64,000 nt of DNA from Streptomyces pilosus (lineage in GTDB: Bacteria > Actinomycetota > Actinomycetes > Streptomycetales > Streptomycetaceae), in contig NZ_BMTU01000005.1 in assembly GCF_014649835.1 (NCBI RefSeq), forward strand, positions 124,001 through 188,000. Direction: 5' to 3'. The number at the start of each line of letters is the position of its first letter. Position 1 is the first letter of the stretch. This document shows, one piece after another, positions 26,276 to 34,714 of the stretch. A program made the position numbers and the translations under genes. The notes under the pieces were generated by a model. That model did no database searches, was not told where the DNA came from, and was given only the letters and a program-made list of their open reading frames with translations.

Positions 26276-26778
26276 TCGGGCACCACACCGAGCCGGTCGA
26301 GGAGACGGAAGAAGAGGTTTTCGGCCACGGGGTCGGGGTCGGCGGCCAGCACCTCGGCGAGTTCCGCCGCGGACACCGTGTGCCCCGCCTCCTCGGCCCA
26401 GAAGACCGCCCGCTCGGCGGCGTCCGCGGGCTCCAGGAAGTAGTCGTCGACGGTCAGCCCCTCCTGCTGCCCTTCGAGGTAACCGGCCATGGCGGTCCGC
26501 GCCAGGCAGGTCGTCCACGCCCCGCTCTCCGGCGACGCCGCCTCCACGACCACGCAGTCGCTGTCCATGACGTACCCGAACAGCGCGGGCGCCCCGGTCT
26601 CGCCGGCCAGGTCGTTCATGTTGCCGATGTCGCCCCCACCGCCCGGGTACTCCCACACCTGCCACCCGTCCGGCGCGGAGGTGCGCAGGGTCATGCCGTC
26701 GGCCGCGCCGGCCAGCGCGTCCAGCTCGGCGAGCGGCCGCTCCCCGCGGCCCACGACGAAATACCCCCAGTAGCCCAT
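26272..26778 (-). CDS. Conserved hypothetical protein (MGYWGYFVVGRG...)
   Basis: 168 aa soluble protein. The N-terminus MGYWGYFVVGRGERPLAELD, the WQVWEYPGGGGDIGNMNDLA segment and the C-terminal helix pair (EEAGHTVSAAELAEVLAADP, VAENLFFRLLDRLG) look like a compact alpha/beta domain. An acidic C-terminal half and the WxxWEYP segment give a general resemblance to SUKH/immunity-like proteins, but no toxin lies nearby, so no function is claimed. ATG 26778 with a G-rich ribosome site about 11 bases upstream. Confidence 0.7.
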   Translation of the reverse strand: MGYWGYFVVGRGERPLAELDALAGAADGMTLRTSAPDGWQVWEYPGGGGDIGNMNDLAGETGAPALFGYVMDSDCVVVEAASPESGAWTTCLARTAMAGYLEGQQEGLTVDDYFLEPADAAERAVFWAEEAGHTVSAAELAEVLAADPDPVAENLFFRLLDRLGVVPE

Positions 26779-26901
26779 GTGCTGGTGTTCCCCCCGGTGC
26801 GTCGGTTCCGATCACCCGAAACACCACCACAGTCGTACGGGGGTTCGCAGGCATATCCGGCAATCCGCGGCCCCGTCCGGGGGCGCGCGGGAGCACCGGG
26901 G

Positions 26902-28548
26902 TCAGTCCAGCTGGTCCGCCAGCCCGCGGAACTCCGCCCAGGACAGCTCGGGTTCGTCCGGGTCCCACAGCTTCTGCACCGTCGCCCGCAGCGGCATCCG
27001 GATGCCGGCCGCGATCTGCTCCTGGGTCTGGGAGCGGGGCAGGTCGCCCCAGATGGCGAAGGAGCCGCCGAGGATCCGGTCGTCGTACCGCTCCGGGACG
27101 GGGGTGGTGCCGCGCAGCACCAGCGGCGTCCACTGCTCGTAGATCCGCTCTCCCGTCGGGTACACGAAGGTCAGCGGCTCGCCGAGCACGTAGTAGAGGA
27201 ACTCGTCGTTGTAGTTGATCACCTGGCGGCCCTCGGCCAGGTACTCGGCCGGCTGCCGGGCGCCGATCTCCTTGCCGGTCCAGTAGGCGACCTCGATGTC
27301 CTCGGCGGCCCGCACCGAACCGCCCCGGAAGAACCCGTCGTTCCAGGCGCGGGGCACCCGGTCGAGGGCACGGACGGTGGCGGCCCGGTCGTTCAGCCAC
27401 CCCGTGGTCAGGTCCTCGACGGTCGCGCCGGAGCCGTACTTCTTCCGTGCGGCGGCGGCCAGGCCCGGGAACGACGCCTCGGGGTCGGACACCACCAGGG
27501 CCTGGTACTCGTCGCCGCCGAGGTGCCACCGCCCGCCGGGGAAGAGCCCGGCGTACTCCTCCAGCAGGTCGTCGACGATCTCCGCGGACGCCGGCTTCGA
27601 GATGTCGATCGCGCCGCGCACGGCACGGCCGCTCGCGTCGCGGAGCTGGAGGTCGGGGTGGGCGGCGAGGACCGCGCCGAGGTGCCCGGGCGAGTCGATC
27701 TCGGGGACGACGGTGATGTGCCGGCTCGCCGCCAGGTCGACGATCCTCTTCACCTGCGCCTTGGTCAGGTGCTGCGCGGAGACGATCTCCGGGTGCGTGC
27801 CGGACTCGATGCGGAAGCCCTGGTCGTCGGAGAAGTGCAGGCCGAGCTCGTTGAACTTCAGGTCGCCGAGTTCGCGGACCCGGTCCTCGATCCAGTCGGC
27901 GCTGTAGTGCTTGCGCGCGATGTCCAGCATCAACCCGCGCCGCTGCTTGGCCGGCTCGTCGCGCACCACGCCCTCGGGGGCGGTGCCGGCGCCCTTCGTC
28001 TCCTGCTTGAGCGTGCGGGTGCCGTAGAAGACGCCCGCCTCCGCGGGGGCGGCCACGGTCACCCGTCCGCCCCGTACGGTCATCGTGTACGACTCGGGGT
28101 TCGCGCCCGCGTCGCGGTTCAGCTCCAGCCGCAGGTCCCCGTCCCGCTCGTCGTCCCGCTCCCCCGCGTACGTCAGTCCCAGCTCGCCGGCTATCAGCCG
28201 GCCCTCGTCGGCCAGCGCCGGATCGGCCACGACCACCCGGTGCCCGCGCGCCGGACGCCAGCCCGGGCCGCGCTCCGCCGTGTGCTCGCGGACCGCGGGT
28301 ATGGTGCGCGGCGCCTGCGACAGCGGGTAGGAGCGGGTGGGGCTCGGGCTCCGGGTGGAGGACGCCGCCGCCGAGTCCGCGGAGGGGCCGCCGTCGCCCG
28401 AGGTCGCCCACAGCCCGATGCCCAGGCCGGACGCGGCCACCAGCACGCCCGCGGCGACCGCCGCGACCGGCACCCGCCGCCCCCGTGCCGCCCCCGCCAC
28501 CGAGCGACGCCGGTGCTGACTCTGCCTGCGCTGCCTGTGCTGACTCAC
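26902..28548 (-). CDS. Membrane-anchored GH20 beta-N-acetylhexosaminidase
   Basis: Hydrolyses terminal GlcNAc/GalNAc from chitin or wall fragments. 548 aa. N-terminal basic stretch (SQHRQRRQSQHRRRS), one membrane segment (VAAVAAGVLVAASGLGIGLW) and Ser/Thr-rich linker give a type II anchor or uncleaved signal. Then the GH20b domain, and the (beta/alpha)8 GH20 domain with RGLMLDIARKHYSADWIED, VVPEIDSPGHLGA and the catalytic Asp-Glu pair in WHLGGDEYQ. GTG 28548 lies 6 bases after TACGTT (leaderless pattern); upstream frame is rejected. Near-normal family length, intact catalytic motif. Confidence 0.92.
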   Translation of the reverse strand: MSQHRQRRQSQHRRRSVAGAARGRRVPVAAVAAGVLVAASGLGIGLWATSGDGGPSADSAAASSTRSPSPTRSYPLSQAPRTIPAVREHTAERGPGWRPARGHRVVVADPALADEGRLIAGELGLTYAGERDDERDGDLRLELNRDAGANPESYTMTVRGGRVTVAAPAEAGVFYGTRTLKQETKGAGTAPEGVVRDEPAKQRRGLMLDIARKHYSADWIEDRVRELGDLKFNELGLHFSDDQGFRIESGTHPEIVSAQHLTKAQVKRIVDLAASRHITVVPEIDSPGHLGAVLAAHPDLQLRDASGRAVRGAIDISKPASAEIVDDLLEEYAGLFPGGRWHLGGDEYQALVVSDPEASFPGLAAAARKKYGSGATVEDLTTGWLNDRAATVRALDRVPRAWNDGFFRGGSVRAAEDIEVAYWTGKEIGARQPAEYLAEGRQVINYNDEFLYYVLGEPLTFVYPTGERIYEQWTPLVLRGTTPVPERYDDRILGGSFAIWGDLPRSQTQEQIAAGIRMPLRATVQKLWDPDEPELSWAEFRGLADQLD

Positions 28549-28729
28549 TCCGCCAACGTACGACCCGTTCGGGTGAGAGGCGTCCACGAGCCGGCCCCAA
28601 ACCCCACCGTGCGGGTGAACATCGGGTACCGATCGGACACGTCGCGGGCGTACTCGGTAACGTGTCGTCACAACTCTCACAGCATCTTCCACCGACACAC
28701 ACGCGACGCCCACGAGGACCACGCTGCCC

Positions 28730-29302
28730 GTGCACCGTCTCCCAGACCTCCCCGGCCGAGTCGCCATACCCGTGCAGGCCCGCGGCGCGCCCGGCACCCC
28801 GTCCCCGCTGGAGCGGTTCAACGCCGCACCCGCCCAGGACGCCGAGCGCGACCTGCTGGCCTGTCTGCACAGCCTGCGCTGGGCGCTGCGCGTCGCCGGC
28901 CACCGCCCCTATCCGGATACCGCCTCCCTCCTGGCGGCCGCGGACGAGGCCGCGTACGACCTCTCCGCCAAGGAGCTCGCCGAGGCCCTGACGGCGGAAT
29001 CCCTGCCCGCCCTCCCCGAGGGCACCTACACGGCCGCCCACACCGCCCTGAGCGCGGCCCACGCGGCCTACGAGACCAAGTTCGGACACGTGTTCGTCAT
29101 CTCCCTGGACGGCGTGCCCGAGGAGGAAACCCTGGACCGCGTCCTGGAGGACATCCGGTCACGATTGGCGAACGATCCCGAGGACGAGCGGGTGGTCGCC
29201 GCGGAGCAGCTCCGCCGGCTGGCCAGAGGGCGGCTGGAGACCATGCTCGGGGACGCGGGGAACTGCGCGAACAGCCCTCACCGCGCCGTGCCCGGCCACT
29301 GA
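28730..29302 (+). CDS. OHCU decarboxylase-like protein, catalytic loop missing
   Basis: 190 aa helical protein of the uraD family fold. C-terminal family hallmarks are clear: AAHAAYETKFGHVFVISLDG and RSRLANDPEDERVVAAEQLRRLARGRLETML. However, between AKELAEALTAE and the AYETKFG helix the usual HPRLG and SxxEQ segments, which carry the catalytic His and Glu in UraD, are replaced by SLPALPEGTYTAAHTAL. So the decarboxylase activity of the allantoin pathway is unlikely. No other purine-degradation gene is adjacent. GTG 28730 with GAGGA about 13 bases upstream. Confidence 0.7.
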   Translation: MHRLPDLPGRVAIPVQARGAPGTPSPLERFNAAPAQDAERDLLACLHSLRWALRVAGHRPYPDTASLLAAADEAAYDLSAKELAEALTAESLPALPEGTYTAAHTALSAAHAAYETKFGHVFVISLDGVPEEETLDRVLEDIRSRLANDPEDERVVAAEQLRRLARGRLETMLGDAGNCANSPHRAVPGH

Positions 29303-29533
29303 CCGCGCCCGCCGCCCCGGGCCGCCGCCGGCGCTCCCCGACCGCGCCCGCCGCCTCCGGGAGCGGCGCTCCGCACCCCTTCGAGTGCAAGTTTGATCAC
29401 ACCGGCAGGCCCCCTGTAAGCACCACGGACACTCGTCGCTACCATGCTGGGGGCCGGTGGACCGTACCCGGCCGGGCCCGACCGACAAGGAAAGCCGGCG
29501 CGGCCCCGACCCCCGCTCCCGGAGGAAATTTCC

Positions 29534-29914
29534 GTGCCGGCTGGAACGCTGTACCGCGGCCGGGAAGGAATGTGGTCCTGGGTGGCTCACCGAGTCACCG
29601 GCGTCCTCATTTTCTTCTTCCTGTTCGTTCACGTGCTGGACACCGCTCTCGTGCGCGTGTCCCCCGAGGCCTACGACACCGTCGTGGCCACGTACAAGAC
29701 GCCGATCGTCGCGCTGCTGGAGTACGGCCTCGTCGCCGCGATCCTCTTCCACGCGCTCAACGGCCTGCGTGTCATCGCCGTCGACTTCTGGGTCAAGGGC
29801 GCCCGCTACCAGAAGCAGATGCTCTGGACCGTCGTCGCCCTGTGGGCCGTGCTGATGCTCGGGGCGATCTACCCCGTCCTCGGCCACGCCGCTCGTGAAC
29901 TGTTCGGGAGCTGA
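29534..29914 (+). CDS. sdhC: Succinate dehydrogenase cytochrome b556 subunit
   Basis: Membrane anchor of complex II, 126 aa, three transmembrane helices. Motifs: YRGREGMWSWVAHRVTGVLIF and FLFVHVLDTAL, with the His residues expected for heme ligation and quinone site, and FHALNGLRVIAVDF. GTG 29534 has CGGAGGAAATTTCC upstream, a strong Shine-Dalgarno; the longer frame from 29444 is leader. A TACCAT box at 29440-29445 could be the operon promoter. First gene of sdhCDAB. Confidence 0.95.
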   Translation: MPAGTLYRGREGMWSWVAHRVTGVLIFFFLFVHVLDTALVRVSPEAYDTVVATYKTPIVALLEYGLVAAILFHALNGLRVIAVDFWVKGARYQKQMLWTVVALWAVLMLGAIYPVLGHAARELFGS

Positions 29915-29919
29915 CGCCC

Positions 29920-30402
29920 ATGTCCACCACTGAAACCAACGCCTCGGGCGTCGGCCCCGTCGAGGGCGCCTCGCTCTACTCCGTCGACAACCCGGCGCCG
30001 GTCATCGAGCCGCCGCGGAAGCGGACGAAGAAGACCCCGAAGAGCACCCGGGGCAACTTCGAGCTGGCCGCCTGGCTGTTCATGCGCCTGTCCGGCGTCG
30101 TCCTGGTCGTCCTCGTCATCGGCCACCTGCTGATCCAGCTGGTGCTGGACGGCGGCGTCTCCAAGATCGGCTTCGCCTTCGTGGCCGGCCGCTGGGCCTC
30201 GCCGTTCTGGCAGGTCTGGGACCTGCTGATGCTGTGGCTGGCGATGCTGCACGGCGCCAACGGCCTGCGCACGGTCATCAACGACTACGCGGAGCGGCCG
30301 AACACCCGGCTGTGGCTCAAGGGCCTGCTCTACACCGCCACGGTGTTCACCATCCTGCTGGGCACGCTGGTGATCTTCACCTTCGACCCGAACATCCGCT
30401 AG
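29920..30402 (+). CDS. sdhD: Succinate dehydrogenase hydrophobic anchor subunit
   Basis: 160 aa. A hydrophilic N-terminus of about 45 residues (rich in Lys/Arg: [16 protein letters not shown]) precedes three transmembrane helices: [40 protein letters not shown] and [18 protein letters not shown]. Conserved His residues in VIGHLLIQ and AMLHGANG fit the heme/quinone site. Starts 5 bases after the sdhC stop. Confidence 0.95.
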   Translation: MSTTETNASGVGPVEGASLYSVDNPAPVIEPPRKRTKKTPKSTRGNFELAAWLFMRLSGVVLVVLVIGHLLIQLVLDGGVSKIGFAFVAGRWASPFWQVWDLLMLWLAMLHGANGLRTVINDYAERPNTRLWLKGLLYTATVFTILLGTLVIFTFDPNIR

Positions 30403-30421
30403 GCACGGGGCTGCGAGAGAT

Positions 30422-32176
30422 ATGAAGATCCACAAGTACGACACCGTCATCGTCGGCGCCGGCGGCGCGGGCATGCGCGCGGCCATCGAGTCGACGAAGC
30501 GCAGCCGCACCGCCGTCCTGACCAAGCTCTACCCCACCCGCTCCCACACGGGCGCCGCGCAGGGCGGCATGGCCGCCGCGCTGGCCAACGTGGAGGAGGA
30601 CAACTGGGAGTGGCACACCTTCGACACGGTCAAGGGCGGTGACTACCTGGTCGACCAGGACGCCGCCGAGATCCTGGCGAAGGAGGCCATCGACTCGGTC
30701 CTCGACCTGGAGAAGATGGGCCTGCCGTTCAACCGGACCCCGAACGGCACCATCGACCAGCGCCGCTTCGGCGGTCACAGCCGCAACCACGGCGAGGCCC
30801 CGGTCCGCCGCTCCTGCTACGCGGCCGACCGCACCGGCCACATGATCCTCCAGACGCTGTACCAGAACTGCGTCAAGGAGGGCGTGGAGTTCTTCAACGA
30901 GTTCTACGTCCTGGACCAGCTGATCACCGAGGTCGACGGCGTCAAGAAGTCCGCCGGCGTGGTCGCCTACGAGCTGGCCACCGGCGAGATCCACGTCTTC
31001 CAGGCGAAGGCCGTGATCTACGCGTCCGGCGGCACCGGCAAGTTCTTCAAGGTGACGTCGAACGCGCACACGCTGACCGGTGACGGCCAGGCGGCCGTCT
31101 ACCGTCGCGGGCTGCCGCTGGAGGACATGGAGTTCTTCCAGTTCCACCCGACCGGCATCTGGCGGATGGGCATCCTGCTCACCGAGGGTGCCCGCGGTGA
31201 GGGCGGCATCCTGCGCAACAAGGACGGCGAGCGCTTCATGGAGAAGTACGCGCCCGTCATGAAGGACCTCGCCTCGCGCGACGTCGTCTCGCGCTCCATC
31301 TACACGGAGATCCGCGAGGGCCGCGGCTGCGGCCCCGAGGGCGACCACGTCTTCCTGGACCTCACCCACCTCCCGCCGGAGCAGCTGGACGCCAAGCTGC
31401 CCGACATCACGGAGTTCGCGCGGACCTACCTCGGCATCGAGCCCTACACGGACCCGATCCCGATCCAGCCCACCGCCCACTACGCGATGGGCGGCATCCC
31501 GACCAACGTCCAGGGCGAGGTGCTGGCGGACAACACCACCGTCGTCCCCGGCCTGTACGCGGCCGGCGAGGTCGCGTGCGTGTCGGTGCACGGCGCCAAC
31601 CGTCTGGGCACCAACTCGCTGCTGGACATCAACGTGTTCGGCAAGCGGGCGGGCATCGCGGCGGCGGAGTACTCGCAGAGCGCGGACTTCGTCGAGCTGC
31701 CGGAGAACCCGGAGTCCCTCGTCGTCGGGCAGATCGAGCGGCTGCGCTCCTCCACCGGCAGCGAGCGGGTGGCCGAGCTCCGCCGCGAGCTGCAGGAGAC
31801 CATGGACGCCAACGTCATGGTGTTCCGCACCGAGCAGACGATCAAGACGGCGGTCGAGAAGATCGCCGAGCTGCGCGAGCGCTACAAGAACGTCGCCATC
31901 CAGGACAAGGGCAAGCGGTTCAACACCGACCTGCTGGAGGCTGTCGAGCTGGGCAACCTGCTCGACCTGGCCGAGGTCATGGCCGTCTCGGCACTGGCCC
32001 GCAAGGAGTCCCGCGGCGGTCACTACCGCGAGGACTACCCGAACCGCGACGACGTCAACTTCATGCGCCACACGATGGCGTACCGCGAGGTCGGCGCCGA
32101 CGGCACCGAGACCGTCCGTCTGGACTACAAGCCGGTCGTCCAGACCCGCTACCAGCCGATGGAGCGTAAGTACTGA
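30422..32176 (+). CDS. sdhA: Succinate dehydrogenase flavoprotein subunit
   Basis: Oxidises succinate to fumarate; 584 aa, peripheral on the inner face. FAD-binding [16 protein letters not shown], the SHTGAAQGG segment with the His that carries covalent FAD in the family, HRTGH-type active-site region ([19 protein letters not shown]), and the C-terminal MRHTMAYR. Full length. Co-transcribed in sdhCDAB; its TGA shares a base with the sdhB ATG (TGATG). Confidence 0.98.
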   Translation: MKIHKYDTVIVGAGGAGMRAAIESTKRSRTAVLTKLYPTRSHTGAAQGGMAAALANVEEDNWEWHTFDTVKGGDYLVDQDAAEILAKEAIDSVLDLEKMGLPFNRTPNGTIDQRRFGGHSRNHGEAPVRRSCYAADRTGHMILQTLYQNCVKEGVEFFNEFYVLDQLITEVDGVKKSAGVVAYELATGEIHVFQAKAVIYASGGTGKFFKVTSNAHTLTGDGQAAVYRRGLPLEDMEFFQFHPTGIWRMGILLTEGARGEGGILRNKDGERFMEKYAPVMKDLASRDVVSRSIYTEIREGRGCGPEGDHVFLDLTHLPPEQLDAKLPDITEFARTYLGIEPYTDPIPIQPTAHYAMGGIPTNVQGEVLADNTTVVPGLYAAGEVACVSVHGANRLGTNSLLDINVFGKRAGIAAAEYSQSADFVELPENPESLVVGQIERLRSSTGSERVAELRRELQETMDANVMVFRTEQTIKTAVEKIAELRERYKNVAIQDKGKRFNTDLLEAVELGNLLDLAEVMAVSALARKESRGGHYREDYPNRDDVNFMRHTMAYREVGADGTETVRLDYKPVVQTRYQPMERKY

Positions 32177-32955
32177 TGGCTACCCCTGTTCTGGACAAGG
32201 CGGACGCGGCCGGTTCCCCCGAGCCCGGCGCCGCCGACTCCCCCTACATCACCGTCACCTTCCGGATCCGCCGGTTCAACCCGGAGGTCTCGGCGGAGGC
32301 GACCTGGGAAGACTTCCAGATGGAGATCGACCCCAAGGAGCGCGTCCTCGACGGTCTGCACAAGATCAAGTGGGATCTGGACGGCACCCTGACGTTCCGC
32401 CGTTCCTGCGCCCACGGCATCTGCGGCTCCGACGCCATGCGGATCAACGGCAAGAACCGCCTGGCGTGCAAGACGCTGATCAAGGACATCAACCCGGAGA
32501 AGCCGATCACGATCGAGGCCATCAAGGGCCTGACGGTCCTCAAGGACCTGGTCGTGGACATGGAGCCGTTCTTCCAGGCGTACCGGGACGTGATGCCCTT
32601 CCTGATCACGAAGGAGACCAACGAGCCGACGCGCGAGCGGCTGCAGTCCGCCGAGGACCGCGAGCGCTTCGACGACACGACCAAGTGCATCCTGTGCGCC
32701 GCGTGCACGTCGTCGTGCCCGGTGTTCTGGAACGACGGGCAGTACTTCGGCCCGGCCGCGATCGTCAACGCGCACCGCTTCATCTTCGACTCGCGTGACG
32801 AGGCCGGGGAGCAGCGCCTGGAGATCCTCAACGACCGCGACGGCGTCTGGCGCTGCCGCACGACCTTCAACTGCACGGACGCCTGCCCGCGCGGCATCGA
32901 GGTCACGAAGGCGATCGCCGAGGTGAAGCGTGCGCTGATCACGCGCCGCTACTGA
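32176..32955 (+). CDS. sdhB: Succinate dehydrogenase iron-sulfur subunit
   Basis: 259 aa electron-transfer subunit. [2Fe-2S] ligands in RRSCAHGICGSDAM and the downstream NRLAC (with the Asp replacing one Cys, as in E. coli SdhB); [4Fe-4S]/[3Fe-4S] ligands in CILCAACTSSCPVFW and CTDACPRGIEV. Last gene of the operon, followed by a strong stem-loop at 32975. Confidence 0.98.
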   Translation: MATPVLDKADAAGSPEPGAADSPYITVTFRIRRFNPEVSAEATWEDFQMEIDPKERVLDGLHKIKWDLDGTLTFRRSCAHGICGSDAMRINGKNRLACKTLIKDINPEKPITIEAIKGLTVLKDLVVDMEPFFQAYRDVMPFLITKETNEPTRERLQSAEDRERFDDTTKCILCAACTSSCPVFWNDGQYFGPAAIVNAHRFIFDSRDEAGEQRLEILNDRDGVWRCRTTFNCTDACPRGIEVTKAIAEVKRALITRRY

Positions 32956-32974
32956 GGTACGCCGCAGTACCCGC

Positions 32975-33007
32975 GAGGGCCCCGTTTCCGCTGGAGACGG
33001 GGCCCTC
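32975..33007 (+). terminator. Stem-loop after sdhB
   Basis: Perfect 11-bp stem GAGGGCCCCGT / ACGGGGCCCTC with an 11-base loop, 20 bases after the sdhB stop. Likely terminator of sdhCDAB. Confidence 0.8.
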
Positions 33008-33108
33008 TGGCATATGCCACCCGATGGGGTGAACGGGCCCGGGACGGACGCGGGAGCGGCATCCGCCCTACGATGATGGTCTCGACACCAGCCCCCAGGA
33101 GGCACGCG

Positions 33109-33735
33109 ATGTCCGCAGCATCCGTCGAGCGGCCCCACGTCGACCGGTCCCACGACGAGCGTCCGCTGATCGCGGAGGCGAACCTTCTCATGGACCGCCT
33201 TCCGGGCTACCGCGTCGAGATCATCGGAGACCAGCTCCTCGTGACCCCGCCCCCGGACGGCCCGCACGCCGTAGTCCTGACCGACCTCATGTTGCCGTTC
33301 GCCGCCGCCGGCTTGCACGGCCCGGATGCGAAGGTGGTCCAGGGTATCGGCCTCTGGCTGCCGTCCGGCACCGAGGACTACGCAATCCCTGATCTCGCGG
33401 TGGTGGACGCGGACTTCCACGATCACCTCATCGAGAACAACTCCTACGACCCGGCCTGCTTCCGCCTCGTCCTGGAGGTCACCTCCAGCAACTGGAAGAC
33501 CGATCTCAAGATCAAGGTCGCCTCCTATGCCGAGGCCAAGGTCCCCGTCTACGTCGTCGTGGACCGCGAGCACCAGCGCGTTCACGTCCTGACCGACCCG
33601 GTCGGCAACGAGTACGCCACCCACCGCTTCCACTCCCCCGGCCAGCAGGTCACCCTCCCCGACTCCATCGGCGCCAAGGTCACCCTGGACGTGGCCGGGA
33701 TCCTGGAGGCCGGGCAGCCCCGCAAGGCCGACTGA
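33109..33735 (+). CDS. Uma2-family (DUF820) nuclease-fold protein
   Basis: 208 aa; PD-(D/E)xK-fold family abundant in Streptomyces and cyanobacteria, cellular role unknown. Fold motifs: YRVEIIGDQLLVTPPP, DYAIPDLAVVDADF (the PD), CFRLVLEVTSSNW (the E) and DLKIKVASYAEAKVPVYVVVD. All expected active-site acidic residues and Lys are present. ATG 33109 has CAGGAGG upstream, and a TACGAT box at about 33069-33074 may be its -10. The upstream in-frame ATG codons at 33073 lie within that promoter and are rejected. Confidence 0.88.
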   Translation: MSAASVERPHVDRSHDERPLIAEANLLMDRLPGYRVEIIGDQLLVTPPPDGPHAVVLTDLMLPFAAAGLHGPDAKVVQGIGLWLPSGTEDYAIPDLAVVDADFHDHLIENNSYDPACFRLVLEVTSSNWKTDLKIKVASYAEAKVPVYVVVDREHQRVHVLTDPVGNEYATHRFHSPGQQVTLPDSIGAKVTLDVAGILEAGQPRKAD

Positions 33736-33913
33736 GGCGGGGCCCGGGCCGCGGCTGATCCGTGCCGCAGTCCCCTCCCACCTCGCGTCCGGCACCGGTC
33801 CGCCGCCAGGGGCGCGGACCCGCGCGACCCCGGAGCCGCACCCCGCCCGGCTGTGCCGCCGGCACCCGCACCGCGCCGTGGGGCGTCCTCCCCTGGCGTT
33901 AGGCTCTCTTCCC

Positions 33914-34714
33914 GTGCCCGCGAAGAACGACGGCCCCGACGACGGCGCCACTCTCAGCAAGTCCGAGCAGACCCGCGCCCTCATCCTCCAGACGGCCATG
34001 CGGCTGTTCCAGGAGCGCGGCTACGACAGGACGACCATGCGGGCCATCGCCCAGGAGGCCGGGGTCTCCGTCGGCAACGCCTACTACTACTTCGAGGGCA
34101 AGGAGCACCTGATCCAGGGCTTCTACGACCGGATCGCCGCCGAGCACCAGGTGGCGACCCGGGAGGTCCTGGCCCGGGAGACCGACCTGGAGGCCCGGCT
34201 CGCGGGCGTGCTGAAGGCGTGGCTGGACATCGCCACCCCGTACCACGAGTTCGCCGTGCAGTTCTTCAAGAACGCCGCCGACCCGGACAGCCCGCTCAGC
34301 CCCTTCTCCCCCGAGTCGGAGCACGCCCGCCAGGAGGCGATCAGCGTGCACCGCGCGGTGCTGGCCGGGACGAGGACCAAGGTCCCCGAGGAGCTGCGCG
34401 ACATCCTGCCGGAGCTGATGTGGCTGTCGCAGATGGGGCTGTGCCTGTACTGGATCTTCGACCGGACCGAGGGCCGCGAGCGCAGCTACCGGCTCGCCGA
34501 GCGGGGGGCCCGGATCACGGCGCGGGGTGTCGCCCTGGCCCGGTTCCGGGTGCTGCGGCCCCTGGTCCGGGAGGTGCACGAACTGTTCACGGAGTTCCTG
34601 CCCGGGATGACGAAGGCACTTCCCGACCCCGCGAGGCAGGAGGCGCCCGAGAAGGCGGCGCCCGCGGAGAAGGGGGCGCCCGTCGACGACGAGCGCCCCG
34701 GCACCGTCAGCTGA
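33914..34714 (+). CDS. TetR/AcrR-family transcriptional regulator
   Basis: 266 aa. N-terminal helix-turn-helix (TRALILQTAMRLFQERGYDR, TTMRAIAQEAGVSVGNAYYY), then an all-helical ligand domain and an acidic/Lys C-tail (EAPEKAAPAEKGAPVDDE) longer than usual. GTG 33914 lies 8 bases after TAGGCT, suggesting a leaderless transcript. Convergent with and overlapping by 8 bases the end of the MMPL transporter gene; may regulate it, which would fit the common TetR-exporter pairing, but it could equally control a distant target. Confidence 0.9.
   Translation: MPAKNDGPDDGATLSKSEQTRALILQTAMRLFQERGYDRTTMRAIAQEAGVSVGNAYYYFEGKEHLIQGFYDRIAAEHQVATREVLARETDLEARLAGVLKAWLDIATPYHEFAVQFFKNAADPDSPLSPFSPESEHARQEAISVHRAVLAGTRTKVPEELRDILPELMWLSQMGLCLYWIFDRTEGRERSYRLAERGARITARGVALARFRVLRPLVREVHELFTEFLPGMTKALPDPARQEAPEKAAPAEKGAPVDDERPGTVS

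Noticed and set aside
29444..29533. N-terminal extension of sdhC from ATG 29444
   Set aside because: A strong GGAGGAAATTTCC ribosome site precedes GTG 29534, and the extension is Pro/Gly/Arg-rich and not part of the SdhC fold.
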